Assembly (NCBI GenBank): GCA_030652255.1
Contig: JAUSAZ010000068.1
Location: forward strand, 1-34,594
Direction of reading: 5' to 3'
DNA length: 34,594 nt
Origin: Myxococcales bacterium
GTDB taxonomy: Bacteria > Myxococcota_A > Polyangia > Polyangiales > Ga0077539
In this document: positions 28,723 to 34,594 of the stretch, one piece after another
Position numbering within the stretch: the stretch's first letter is position 1
Layout: each line of letters starts with the position of its first letter
Translations under genes and position numbers: made by a program
Notes under the pieces: generated by a model
Told to the model about the DNA's origin: nothing
The model's database searches: none
The model's input: the letters and a program-made list of their open reading frames with translations, nothing else

Positions 28723-30339
28723 ATGACCGTCGAGCCCACCACCGCCGCCGCCGCCGAGGTGCCTCCGTCCCGCGTGCGCGGCAGCCTCGCCGTCGCCGCG
28801 GGCATCCTCGCGAGCCGCGTCGCGGGCCTCGTGCGCCAGTCGGTGTTCGCGTACTACCTCGGCGGCGGCGCCGGGGCCGACGTCTTCAACGCCGCGCTCA
28901 AGATCCCCAACGTGCTCCAGAACCTCCTCGGCGAGGGGGCCGTGAGCGCGTCGTTCATCCCGGTGTACTCCCGGCTCCGCGCCGAGGGTCGCCACCGAGA
29001 GGCCGTCGCCGTCGCCGGGGCCGTCGCCACCCTCCTCGCCCTCGTCACGGGCGCCCTCGTCGCCCTCGGCGTCGCGTTCGCGCCGCAGTTCGTCGACCTC
29101 ATCGCGCCCGGCTTCGAGGGCGCCCGCCGCGCCGAGACCGTCTCCCTGGTGCGCATCGTCTTCCCCGGCGTCGGCCTCCTGGTGCTCTCCGCGTGGTGCC
29201 TCGGCATCCTCAACAGCCACCGCCGCTTCTTCCTCCCCTACGCCGTCCCGATGGCCTCGAGCGCCACCGTGGTCGTCGCGCTCGTCGTCACCGGGCGCGC
29301 CGCCGGGGAGTTCGCCCTCGCCCGCGCCGCCACCTACGGCATCGTCGCCGGCGCCCTCGCCCAGCTCGTGGTGCAGCTCCCCGCGGCGCTGCGCCTCGTG
29401 CCCGGCGCCCGTCCCTCCCTCGGCGCGGCCTCGGCCGAGGTGCGCACGGTGGTCTCCCGCTTCAGCGGCGCGCTCCTCTCCCGCGGCGTCGCGCAGCTCA
29501 GCGGGTACATCGACCAGATCCTCGCGAGCCTCCTGCCCGTCGGCGCGGTCGCCACGCTCGCCTTCGCGCAGACCCTCAACCTCCTCCCGGTGAGCCTCTT
29601 CGGCACCGCCATCTCCGCCTCCGAGCTCCCGGAGATGGCCTCCGCCACGGGCACCGTCGACGAGGTCAACCGCGCCGTCGTCAAGCGCCTCGACGCGGGC
29701 CTCACACGCATCGCGTTCTTCGTCGTGCCCTCGGCGATGGCCTTCGTGGCCCTCGGGGGCGACATCGCGGGGCTGCTCTACCAGCGCGGGGCCTTCACCC
29801 GCACCCAGACCGTCGCCGTGTGGGCCACCCTCGCGGGCTCCGCGGTGGGGCTCCTCGGGCAGACCATGGCGCGGCTGTACTCGTCGGCCTTCTACGCGCT
29901 CGGCGACACCCGCACCCCGATGCGCGTCGCCGCCCTGCGGCTCGTGCTCACCGCCGCGCTCGGCTACGTCTTCGCCTTCCCCCTGCTCCGCGCCCTGGGC
30001 ATCGCCCCCTCCTGGGGCACCGTCGGTCTCAGCGCCTCCGCCGGCCTCGCCGGGTGGATCGAGTACCTCGTGCTGCGCGCCGCCCTGCGCCGCCGGGTGG
30101 GCGCGAACGGCGTCGCGGCCCCGGTGCTCCTGCGACTGTGGTCCATCGCGCTCTCTGCTGCGGGCGCCGCGTGGACGGTGCGCCTCCCGCTGGCGGCCGC
30201 GCTCGGCGACCGCCCGATGCTCGTCGCGCCGCCGACCCTGGCGGTGTTCGGCCTCGGCTACCTCGCGGCCGGGGTCTTCGTCGGCGACCCCACCGCCCGG
30301 GCCCTGCTCGCCACCCTGCGCAGGCGCATCGGGCGCTGA
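28723..30339 (+). CDS. murJ: Lipid II flippase MurJ
   Basis: MurJ moves the peptidoglycan precursor lipid II across the inner membrane. This 538-residue protein has about 14 membrane segments and the family opening: GILASRVAGLVRQS (Arg32 and Arg38, matching the two early cavity arginines), GADVFNAALKIPN (Asp53) and NLLGEGAVSASFIPVYSRL. The Arg that often follows PNLL in MurJ is Gln here (IPNVLQNLLGEG). Later parts keep QLSGYIDQILASLL, PVSLFGTAIS and YSSAFYALGDTRTPMRV. The stop is one base from the stop of the convergent metallo-hydrolase gene, so the two transcripts must overlap. Housekeeping role is likely, with no competing flippase in the window. Confidence 0.94.
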   Translation: MTVEPTTAAAAEVPPSRVRGSLAVAAGILASRVAGLVRQSVFAYYLGGGAGADVFNAALKIPNVLQNLLGEGAVSASFIPVYSRLRAEGRHREAVAVAGAVATLLALVTGALVALGVAFAPQFVDLIAPGFEGARRAETVSLVRIVFPGVGLLVLSAWCLGILNSHRRFFLPYAVPMASSATVVVALVVTGRAAGEFALARAATYGIVAGALAQLVVQLPAALRLVPGARPSLGAASAEVRTVVSRFSGALLSRGVAQLSGYIDQILASLLPVGAVATLAFAQTLNLLPVSLFGTAISASELPEMASATGTVDEVNRAVVKRLDAGLTRIAFFVVPSAMAFVALGGDIAGLLYQRGAFTRTQTVAVWATLAGSAVGLLGQTMARLYSSAFYALGDTRTPMRVAALRLVLTAALGYVFAFPLLRALGIAPSWGTVGLSASAGLAGWIEYLVLRAALRRRVGANGVAAPVLLRLWSIALSAAGAAWTVRLPLAAALGDRPMLVAPPTLAVFGLGYLAAGVFVGDPTARALLATLRRRIGR

Positions 30340-30340
30340 G

Positions 30341-31177
30341 CTACAGCGCGATGGCCTCGCCCTCGTAGCCCGCGCTCACGGGCATCGTCGGGCGGGTGCG
30401 GTCGATGAGCTCGCGCATCAGGCGCTCGAGGGTGGCGTCGTCGTGGTCGGGGTCGTGGTGGAAGAGCACCAGCTTACGGGAGCGGGTAAGCTTCGCGAAC
30501 TCCACGGCGCGGTCGAGGGTGCTGTGCCCCCAGCCCACCCGCTCGGCGTACTGGGCGTCGGTGTACTGGCCGTCGTGGATGAGCAGGTCGGTGTCGTCGG
30601 CGAGGGAGCACCCGGAGGTCCAGCCGTCGGGGAGGAGCGGGCCGCGCACACCGAGGCCGGGCTCGTGGTCGGGCAGGTAGGTGAGCGAGCGGCCGTCGGC
30701 GGTGATGCGGTAGCCCACCGTGGGACCCGGGTGGCAGACCAGCGAGGCGTCGAAGGCGAAGGGGCCGACGTGCACGTGGCCGTCGGGCACCTCGTGCACG
30801 GTGAGCCGGCACGGGAGGTCGCGCAGGCGCACGGGGAAGAGCGGCGGGGACATGTAGCGCCCGAGGCGCGAGCGCAGCGACTCCGCGGGCGACGGCGGAC
30901 CCCAGATGTGCACCTCCATGTCGGGCACGTACAGCGGCGCGAAGAAGCCGAGGCCCTGGATGTGGTCCATGTGCAGATGCGAGAGCAGGACGTCGACGCG
31001 CTTCGCCGTGCCGGGCAGGGTGCGGCCGAGGTTGCGGATGCCGGTGCCCGCGTCGAGCACGATCACGCTGTTGTCGTCGGAGCGCACCTCGACGGCCACG
31101 GTGTTGCCGCCGTAGCGCGCCGTCTCCGGGCCCGGGGTGGGCAGCGACCCGCGGGTGCCCCAGAGCCGCACCCTCAC
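30341..31177 (-). CDS. Metallo-beta-lactamase-fold hydrolase
   Basis: The 278-residue product opens with RLWGTRGSLPTPGPETARYG and LDAGTGIRNLG, both typical of an MBL group near class-III cyclic-nucleotide phosphodiesterases and RNase Z-like enzymes. The metal site is complete. HLHMDH (67-72), His149 in CHPGPT, Asp170/His171 in LPDHE and His240/His241 in FHHDPDHDD would hold two metals. IHDGQY and GWGHST are further family marks. The start is a GTG inside GTGA, overlapping the stop of the PAS gene by four bases, so the two are translated together. That coupling suggests the PAS protein senses a signal for it, or that both act in nucleotide signalling. The substrate is inference. Confidence 0.87.
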   Translation of the reverse strand: MRVRLWGTRGSLPTPGPETARYGGNTVAVEVRSDDNSVIVLDAGTGIRNLGRTLPGTAKRVDVLLSHLHMDHIQGLGFFAPLYVPDMEVHIWGPPSPAESLRSRLGRYMSPPLFPVRLRDLPCRLTVHEVPDGHVHVGPFAFDASLVCHPGPTVGYRITADGRSLTYLPDHEPGLGVRGPLLPDGWTSGCSLADDTDLLIHDGQYTDAQYAERVGWGHSTLDRAVEFAKLTRSRKLVLFHHDPDHDDATLERLMRELIDRTRPTMPVSAGYEGEAIAL

Positions 31178-31566
31178 GGCGCGGCCCCCTCCCAGAAGAG
31201 CGCGATGGCGCCCAGGAAGCGCCCCGCCTGGCCGACCAGCGGCATCGCCGTCACGACGAGGTGGCGGCGCGCGCCGTCGAGCCCGGTGATCCAGAACTCC
31301 CGGTGCGCCGGGCGGCGGGTGCGCAGCGCGATGAGGAGGGGCAGCTCGTCCGGGGGCAAGGGCACCCCGTCGGCGTCCGTGGGCTCGAAGAGCGTCGCCC
31401 ACTGGGCCGCGGGCATCTCGCCGGTCTCGTCGTAGCGGTGCCCGAGCATGACCTCCGCGGGGTCGTTGTAGAACAGCAGGTTGCCGTCGGGGTCGACGAT
31501 GAACGCGGGCGTCGCCAGGTAGCTGGCCAGCTGGCGCGTAAGCACGATCTCGAGTTCCCGCTGCAT
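31174..31566 (-). CDS. Single PAS-domain protein
   Basis: The 130-residue protein is almost only a PAS fold (ASYLATPAFIVDPDGNLLFYNDPAEVML to VVTAMPLVGQAGRFLGAIALFW, each shown in part). PAS domains bind small ligands or flavin and pass signals to partners. I see no output domain. The ATG at 31566 has GGAGGGAGCT about five bases upstream, which fixes the start. An in-frame ATG at 31641 would add a poor N terminus. The stop overlaps the MBL hydrolase start, and the gene is divergent from the SpoIIE phosphatase gene, which also has a PAS domain. It may be a free sensor subunit for either. Confidence 0.8.
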   Translation of the reverse strand: MQRELEIVLTRQLASYLATPAFIVDPDGNLLFYNDPAEVMLGHRYDETGEMPAAQWATLFEPTDADGVPLPPDELPLLIALRTRRPAHREFWITGLDGARRHLVVTAMPLVGQAGRFLGAIALFWEGAAP

Positions 31567-31634
31567 GGCGTAGCTCCCTCCGTCCGCGGCGGATCGTATG
31601 CCCCAACGGGGAGCGATGTCGACGCACGAGATCA

Positions 31635-31666
31635 TCGACAATCGTCGACCTCTTCGGGTTTAGATG
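31635..31666 (+). promoter_or_regulatory. Predicted promoter of the SpoIIE phosphatase gene
   Basis: TCGACA (31635-31640) and TTTAGA (31659-31664) are 18 bases apart. The ATG at 31674 is nine bases on. The 107-base divergent gap also holds GTCGACG (31618-31624) and CGTCGAC (31643-31649), an imperfectly centred dyad that could be an operator. Confidence 0.45.
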
Positions 31667-31673
31667 GCGGGCG

Positions 31674-33437
31674 ATGGAAGCCATCGACCTGGAGCGGCGC
31701 GCGAGAGAGACCCTCACCGGCGCGCTCCGCGGCGTACAGCAGGCGAGCGCGGTGCCCGAGATGCTGCGCTCGGCGCTCGGCGGCGTGCGCGCTGCGACGG
31801 GCTGGGCGATCGGGCACGCCTACACGCTGGCGCGCGACGGGACGGGGGAGCTGGTCTCCGCGGGGGTGTGGTCCGCCGACGACCCGGAGGCCTTCGCGCG
31901 CTTCCGCGCCGTGACCGAGTCGACCCGGCTGGAGAGCGGCGTGGGCCTGCCGGGGCGGGTGCTCGCCACGCGCGCCGCGGTGCTCGTCGCGGACGTGCGC
32001 GCGGACCCCAACTTCCCCCGCGCGGCGCTCGACCCGGGCATCGAGGTGCATGCGGGCTTCGCGGTGCCAGTGCTCGCGGGCGACCGCGTGGTGGCCGTGC
32101 TGGAGTTCTTCACCGCCGGGGCCATCACGGTCGACCCGGCCCTCGGCGAGGCGCTCGACGTGCTCGGGGGCGAGCTGGGCCGCGCGATCGTGAGCCGCTG
32201 GCTCATCGGGTCGCTGGAGGACTCCGAGAGCCGCTTCCGCTCGGTGGCGCAGTCCGCCAACGACGCCATCGCCAGCGTCGACGACCACGGCCGCGTCGTC
32301 TTCTGGAACCGCTGCGCGGAGGCGATGTTCGGCTACTCCGCCGAGGAGATGCTCCTCGAGCCGCTGGCGCGGATCATCCCGCCGGAGTACCGCGACGCCC
32401 ACGCGCGCGGCATCACGCGGCTGCGGGAGGGCGCCGAGCCCCGGGTCATCGGGCGCACGGTCACCCTCGAGGGCCTGCGCAAGGACGGCACGCGCTTCCC
32501 GGTCGAGCTCTCCCTCGCGCGCTGGCGCATGAGCGAGGCGTCGTTCTACAGCGGGATCATCCGCGACGTGAGCGAGCGCCGCGCCGCCGAGGAGCGGCTG
32601 CTACAGACCCTGCGTCGGCTGGAGGCCTCCGAGCAGCGCGCCCGCGAGGTGAGCCTCGAGCTCCAGCGCCAGAACGACGAGCTCGAGTCGCGGCGCGCGG
32701 TGCTCGAGGCCGACCTGCGCGAGGCCGAGGCCTTCCAGCGCGCGATGCTCCCGTCCCTCACGGACGCCCTCGCCCCCGGCGTGGCGGCGCACGCCTGCTA
32801 CGCGCCCGCGGAGATCGTCGGCGGCGACCTCTACGACGTCTCCCGCGGGTCCGACGGCGTGATCCGCGTGCTGCTCGCGGACACCGTCGGCCACGGGGTG
32901 CAGGCGAGCCTGCGCACGATGGTGCTCAAGACCCTCTACGAGCGGCACAAGGCCGCCGGGCACACGCCCGCGGCGCTGCTCGCGCGCCTCAACGCCGACA
33001 CCGTCGCGCTGCACCCCGACCGGCAGATGCGCTTCGCCGCGTGCTGCTTCGACCTGCTCCCGCGGCCCGACGGCGGGGCGCGGCTGCGCTACGCCAACGG
33101 CGGCCAGCTCCCGCTGGTGGTGCTGCGCGCCGGGGAGGTGATCGAGCTCTACGACCCGGGGCCCTTCGTGGGGATGACCGCCGCGTCGGCCTACGTCGAC
33201 CGCGAGGCCGAGCTCGATCCGGGCGACCGGCTCTTCGCGTACACCGACGGCCTGGTCGACCAGTGGAGCCCCGCGGGCGAGAAGGCCGACGAGCCCGCGC
33301 TGCTGGCGGCGCTGGGCGCCCCGGGCGAGCTCGACGTGGTGATGCGGGCGGCGGTGGCGGGGCTCGATGCGTTCCGCGGCGGGCTCGGGCTGCCCGACGA
33401 CCTGACGCTGCTGGGCTTCGCGCTTCGAGCGCGATGA
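31674..33437 (+). CDS. GAF-PAS-SpoIIE (RsbU-type) protein phosphatase
   Basis: The 587-residue cytoplasmic protein has a GAF domain (about 25-175) and a PAS domain (about 186-300, ending SGIIRDVSERRAAEE). A coiled-coil signalling helix follows (about 300-355, LELQRQNDELESRRAVLEAD), then a PP2C-type SpoIIE domain (about 370-585). The metal motifs GGDLYD (383-388), LADTVGHG (401-408), YTDGLVD and DDLTLL are intact. RsbU-type phosphatases dephosphorylate an anti-sigma antagonist in partner-switching pathways. Here neither an STAS antagonist nor an anti-sigma kinase is nearby, so the target is elsewhere. The two sensor domains imply dual input. The gene is divergent from PAS and MBL genes and ends against a strong hairpin. 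Confidence 0.92.
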   Translation: MEAIDLERRARETLTGALRGVQQASAVPEMLRSALGGVRAATGWAIGHAYTLARDGTGELVSAGVWSADDPEAFARFRAVTESTRLESGVGLPGRVLATRAAVLVADVRADPNFPRAALDPGIEVHAGFAVPVLAGDRVVAVLEFFTAGAITVDPALGEALDVLGGELGRAIVSRWLIGSLEDSESRFRSVAQSANDAIASVDDHGRVVFWNRCAEAMFGYSAEEMLLEPLARIIPPEYRDAHARGITRLREGAEPRVIGRTVTLEGLRKDGTRFPVELSLARWRMSEASFYSGIIRDVSERRAAEERLLQTLRRLEASEQRAREVSLELQRQNDELESRRAVLEADLREAEAFQRAMLPSLTDALAPGVAAHACYAPAEIVGGDLYDVSRGSDGVIRVLLADTVGHGVQASLRTMVLKTLYERHKAAGHTPAALLARLNADTVALHPDRQMRFAACCFDLLPRPDGGARLRYANGGQLPLVVLRAGEVIELYDPGPFVGMTAASAYVDREAELDPGDRLFAYTDGLVDQWSPAGEKADEPALLAALGAPGELDVVMRAAVAGLDAFRGGLGLPDDLTLLGFALRAR

Positions 33438-33458
33438 AGCGGGTTGTCCAATGAACAA

Positions 33459-33513
33459 CGCCCGTCGCCCGCCGATCCCACCATCGAACGGGTGGGGCGA
33501 CGGGCGACGGGCG
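33459..33513. terminator. Strong hairpin between convergent genes
   Basis: CGCCCGTCGCCC (33459-33470) pairs perfectly with GGGCGACGGGCG, which occurs twice in overlap (33495-33506 and 33502-33513). Inner CCCACC (33477-33482) pairs with GGTGGG (33491-33496). No T tract follows. It fills the gap between the SpoIIE gene and the small membrane protein gene and probably blocks read-through from both. Confidence 0.6.
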
Positions 33514-33525
33514 ATGGGGCATCGC

Positions 33526-33906
33526 TCAGATCGCGAGGGCGATGCGGGTGACGTTGCCCGGGTCGAAGCGCACCGGCACCATGCACCCCGGCTGCACCTG
33601 CGGGATCTGGAGCTGCGACACCAGCGAGACGCAGCGCGCGAGGAAGGGCGCGCCGCCGGTGGCGGGGTGCACCTCGAGGCCGATCACCACCTGAGGGGCG
33701 TTGTTGACGAGGGTTCCGGTGCCCTCCAGGGAGATCACCCGCGCGTTGCCGGGGGCGCCCTGCGCGAGGAGCTGGTTGCGCTCGGCGGACTGGTCGGCGA
33801 TCTGCCCGATGAGCCGGTTGGCGTTGGCGATCATCGGGAGAAAGGTCTTCCACATGATGAAGCTGGTGAAGCCGAGGGTCGCGAGGGTGACGATGATGGT
33901 GAGCAT
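33526..33906 (-). CDS. Small single-TM membrane protein of unknown function
   Basis: The 126-residue product has one N-terminal membrane segment (LTIIVTLATLGFTSFIMW). A short charged helix (NANRLIGQIADQSAERNQL) follows, then a beta-rich soluble domain (ARVISLEGTGTLVNNAPQVV, then LEVHPATGGAPFLARCVSLV, then PGCMVPVRFDPGNVTRIAL). That pattern (GxAxVxxxxxTGTxVNNxPxVxLxLxV) is shared by small membrane proteins of several bacteria whose role I do not know. The ATG at 33906 has GGAGG seven bases upstream. Longer in-frame starts (to 34128) run through repeat-like DNA and are unlikely. Confidence 0.75.
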   Translation of the reverse strand: MLTIIVTLATLGFTSFIMWKTFLPMIANANRLIGQIADQSAERNQLLAQGAPGNARVISLEGTGTLVNNAPQVVIGLEVHPATGGAPFLARCVSLVSQLQIPQVQPGCMVPVRFDPGNVTRIALAI

Positions 33907-34091
33907 TGGGGGACCTCCAGGAGCTGTCTGCCGTGGTCGGGAGCCACCGCCGTGATGGGCGGTGCCGACCGCCGCGGCGATCGTGTTGATGGAGACACCC
34001 TCTTCAATGGTCATGCCGACCTCGAATCCACTCGATATGCGATGGGATATCCCTTGAGCGCGCGCGTGTGATCCTTGTTGGGCGAGGTGCC

Positions 34092-34128
34092 GTGTCGCTG
34101 ACACAACCGGGGATCGTGTCGGTGACAC
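34092..34128. promoter_or_regulatory. Twin 13-bp palindromes, possible operator
   Basis: GTGTCGCTGACAC (34092-34104) and GTGTCGGTGACAC (34116-34128) are near-identical palindromes with centres 24 bp apart. They lie about 190 bp upstream of the 33906 start. Two copies of GCGACGGTGCCA follow (34134-34145 and 34171-34182). The twin spacing suits a dimeric repressor binding side by side. No regulator gene is visible. The rest of 33907-34193 has no gene I can support. Confidence 0.5.
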
Positions 34129-34193
34129 ACGAAGCGACGGTGCCAGCGCACCCTGTGGGTCCCGGGCAGGGCGACGGTGCCAAAACGCCTTGA

Positions 34194-34594
34194 TTTCGTG
34201 GGCCCCCTTCCCCGCTGCCGCGTGCCCTCACCCCCATCGGATGATCTCATCGTTGCTCTCTTCGAGCGCAATCTGCTTGCAGGCTGGGGTTCCGCGCGAT
34301 GGCGCGTCACCCCAGGCAATAACAGGAGGGCCGCCCCGGACGGTGTCCGGGGCTCCGAACGGCCGTCTCTGTGCGCAGGTCGCCGGGGCCACTGTCGAGC
34401 GAACGGAGGGGCATCCCCGGACGTGGACGCGGCGCCTCCGGCGCGTATCAGGCGATGCCCGTTCGGAGCCCCGGACACCGTCCGGGGCGGCCCTCCTGTT
34501 ATTGCCTGGGGTGACGCGCCATCGCGCGGAACCCCAGCCTGCAAGCAGATTGCGCTCGAAGAGAGCAACGATGAGATCATCCGATGGGGGTGAG
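34194..34594. repeat. Foldback repeat with perfect 136-bp arms
   Basis: Positions 34227-34362 and 34459-34594 are exact inverted copies (checked base by base), separated by a 96-base unique spacer. The second arm ends at the window edge, so the true element may be longer. Each arm contains CAGCCTGCAAGC, GAGAGCAACGATGAGATC and ATGGGGGTGAG, matching 149-211 at the left edge. Outside arm 1, 34194-34235 continues the match to 200-240. Inside each arm CCCCGGAC and GTCCGGGG form a further hairpin. No transposase is encoded. Confidence 0.9.

Noticed and set aside
30341..31717. 458-codon form of the MBL hydrolase
   Set aside because: The first 180 codons are a shadow of the PAS gene. The GTG at 31177 starts the conserved domain.

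Overview
The window is about 34.6 kb of very GC-rich DNA with strongly GC-biased third codon positions. Several traits point to the Myxococcota, probably a Polyangia or Sandaracinus-type soil myxobacterium: a DUF2330 protein with a MYXO-CTERM-like tail, an MXAN_5187-type membrane protein, three Hanks-type Ser/Thr kinases, Asp/Ala/Ser-rich surface lipoproteins and many multi-domain signalling proteins. The genus call is inference. The content looks chromosomal. I see no phage, plasmid, transposase or CRISPR array.

Layout. Positions 1-411 are a repeat-rich, gene-free edge. From 412 to 8061 six genes run leftward: NAD-dependent DNA ligase (ligA, with an extra BRCT domain on a repeat linker), an MXAN_5187-like membrane sensor, a secreted protein, an ArsA-type ATPase, a DUF2330 protein and a small secreted repeat protein. 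From 8248 rightward come xseA-aroE (overlapping), a membrane Ser/Thr kinase, a convergent orphan ABC ATPase, a YggX-like/DHH-like overlapping pair, a second Ser/Thr kinase, a receiver-GGDEF protein and a large cytoplasmic hybrid histidine kinase. A MATE exporter and an atypical phosphofructokinase-like gene run leftward (18299-20873). A large palindrome covers the exporter promoter.

Next come an FG-GAP lipoprotein, a tRNA-Pro(CGG) with clear promoter and terminator, a small tail-anchored protein, a second big lipoprotein and a third Ser/Thr kinase. After these lie a small lipoprotein and a GreA-like factor, murJ, and a PAS / metallo-beta-lactamase pair that is divergent from a GAF-PAS-SpoIIE phosphatase. 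The last gene is a small membrane protein. Positions 33907-34594 are gene-free and end in a perfect 136-bp inverted repeat built from the same repeat family as the left edge.

Themes. Signalling proteins dominate (three kinases, a diguanylate cyclase, a hybrid kinase, PAS, MBL and SpoIIE proteins). Two translation-start styles coexist. One group of genes has GGAGG-like ribosome sites. Another has a TAGANT/TATANT-like -10 hexamer only about 8-14 nt before the start codon and no ribosome site, which suggests leaderless mRNAs. Three gene pairs overlap as GTGA (start GTG, stop TGA). Long open frames antisense to real genes are composition artefacts and were left out.
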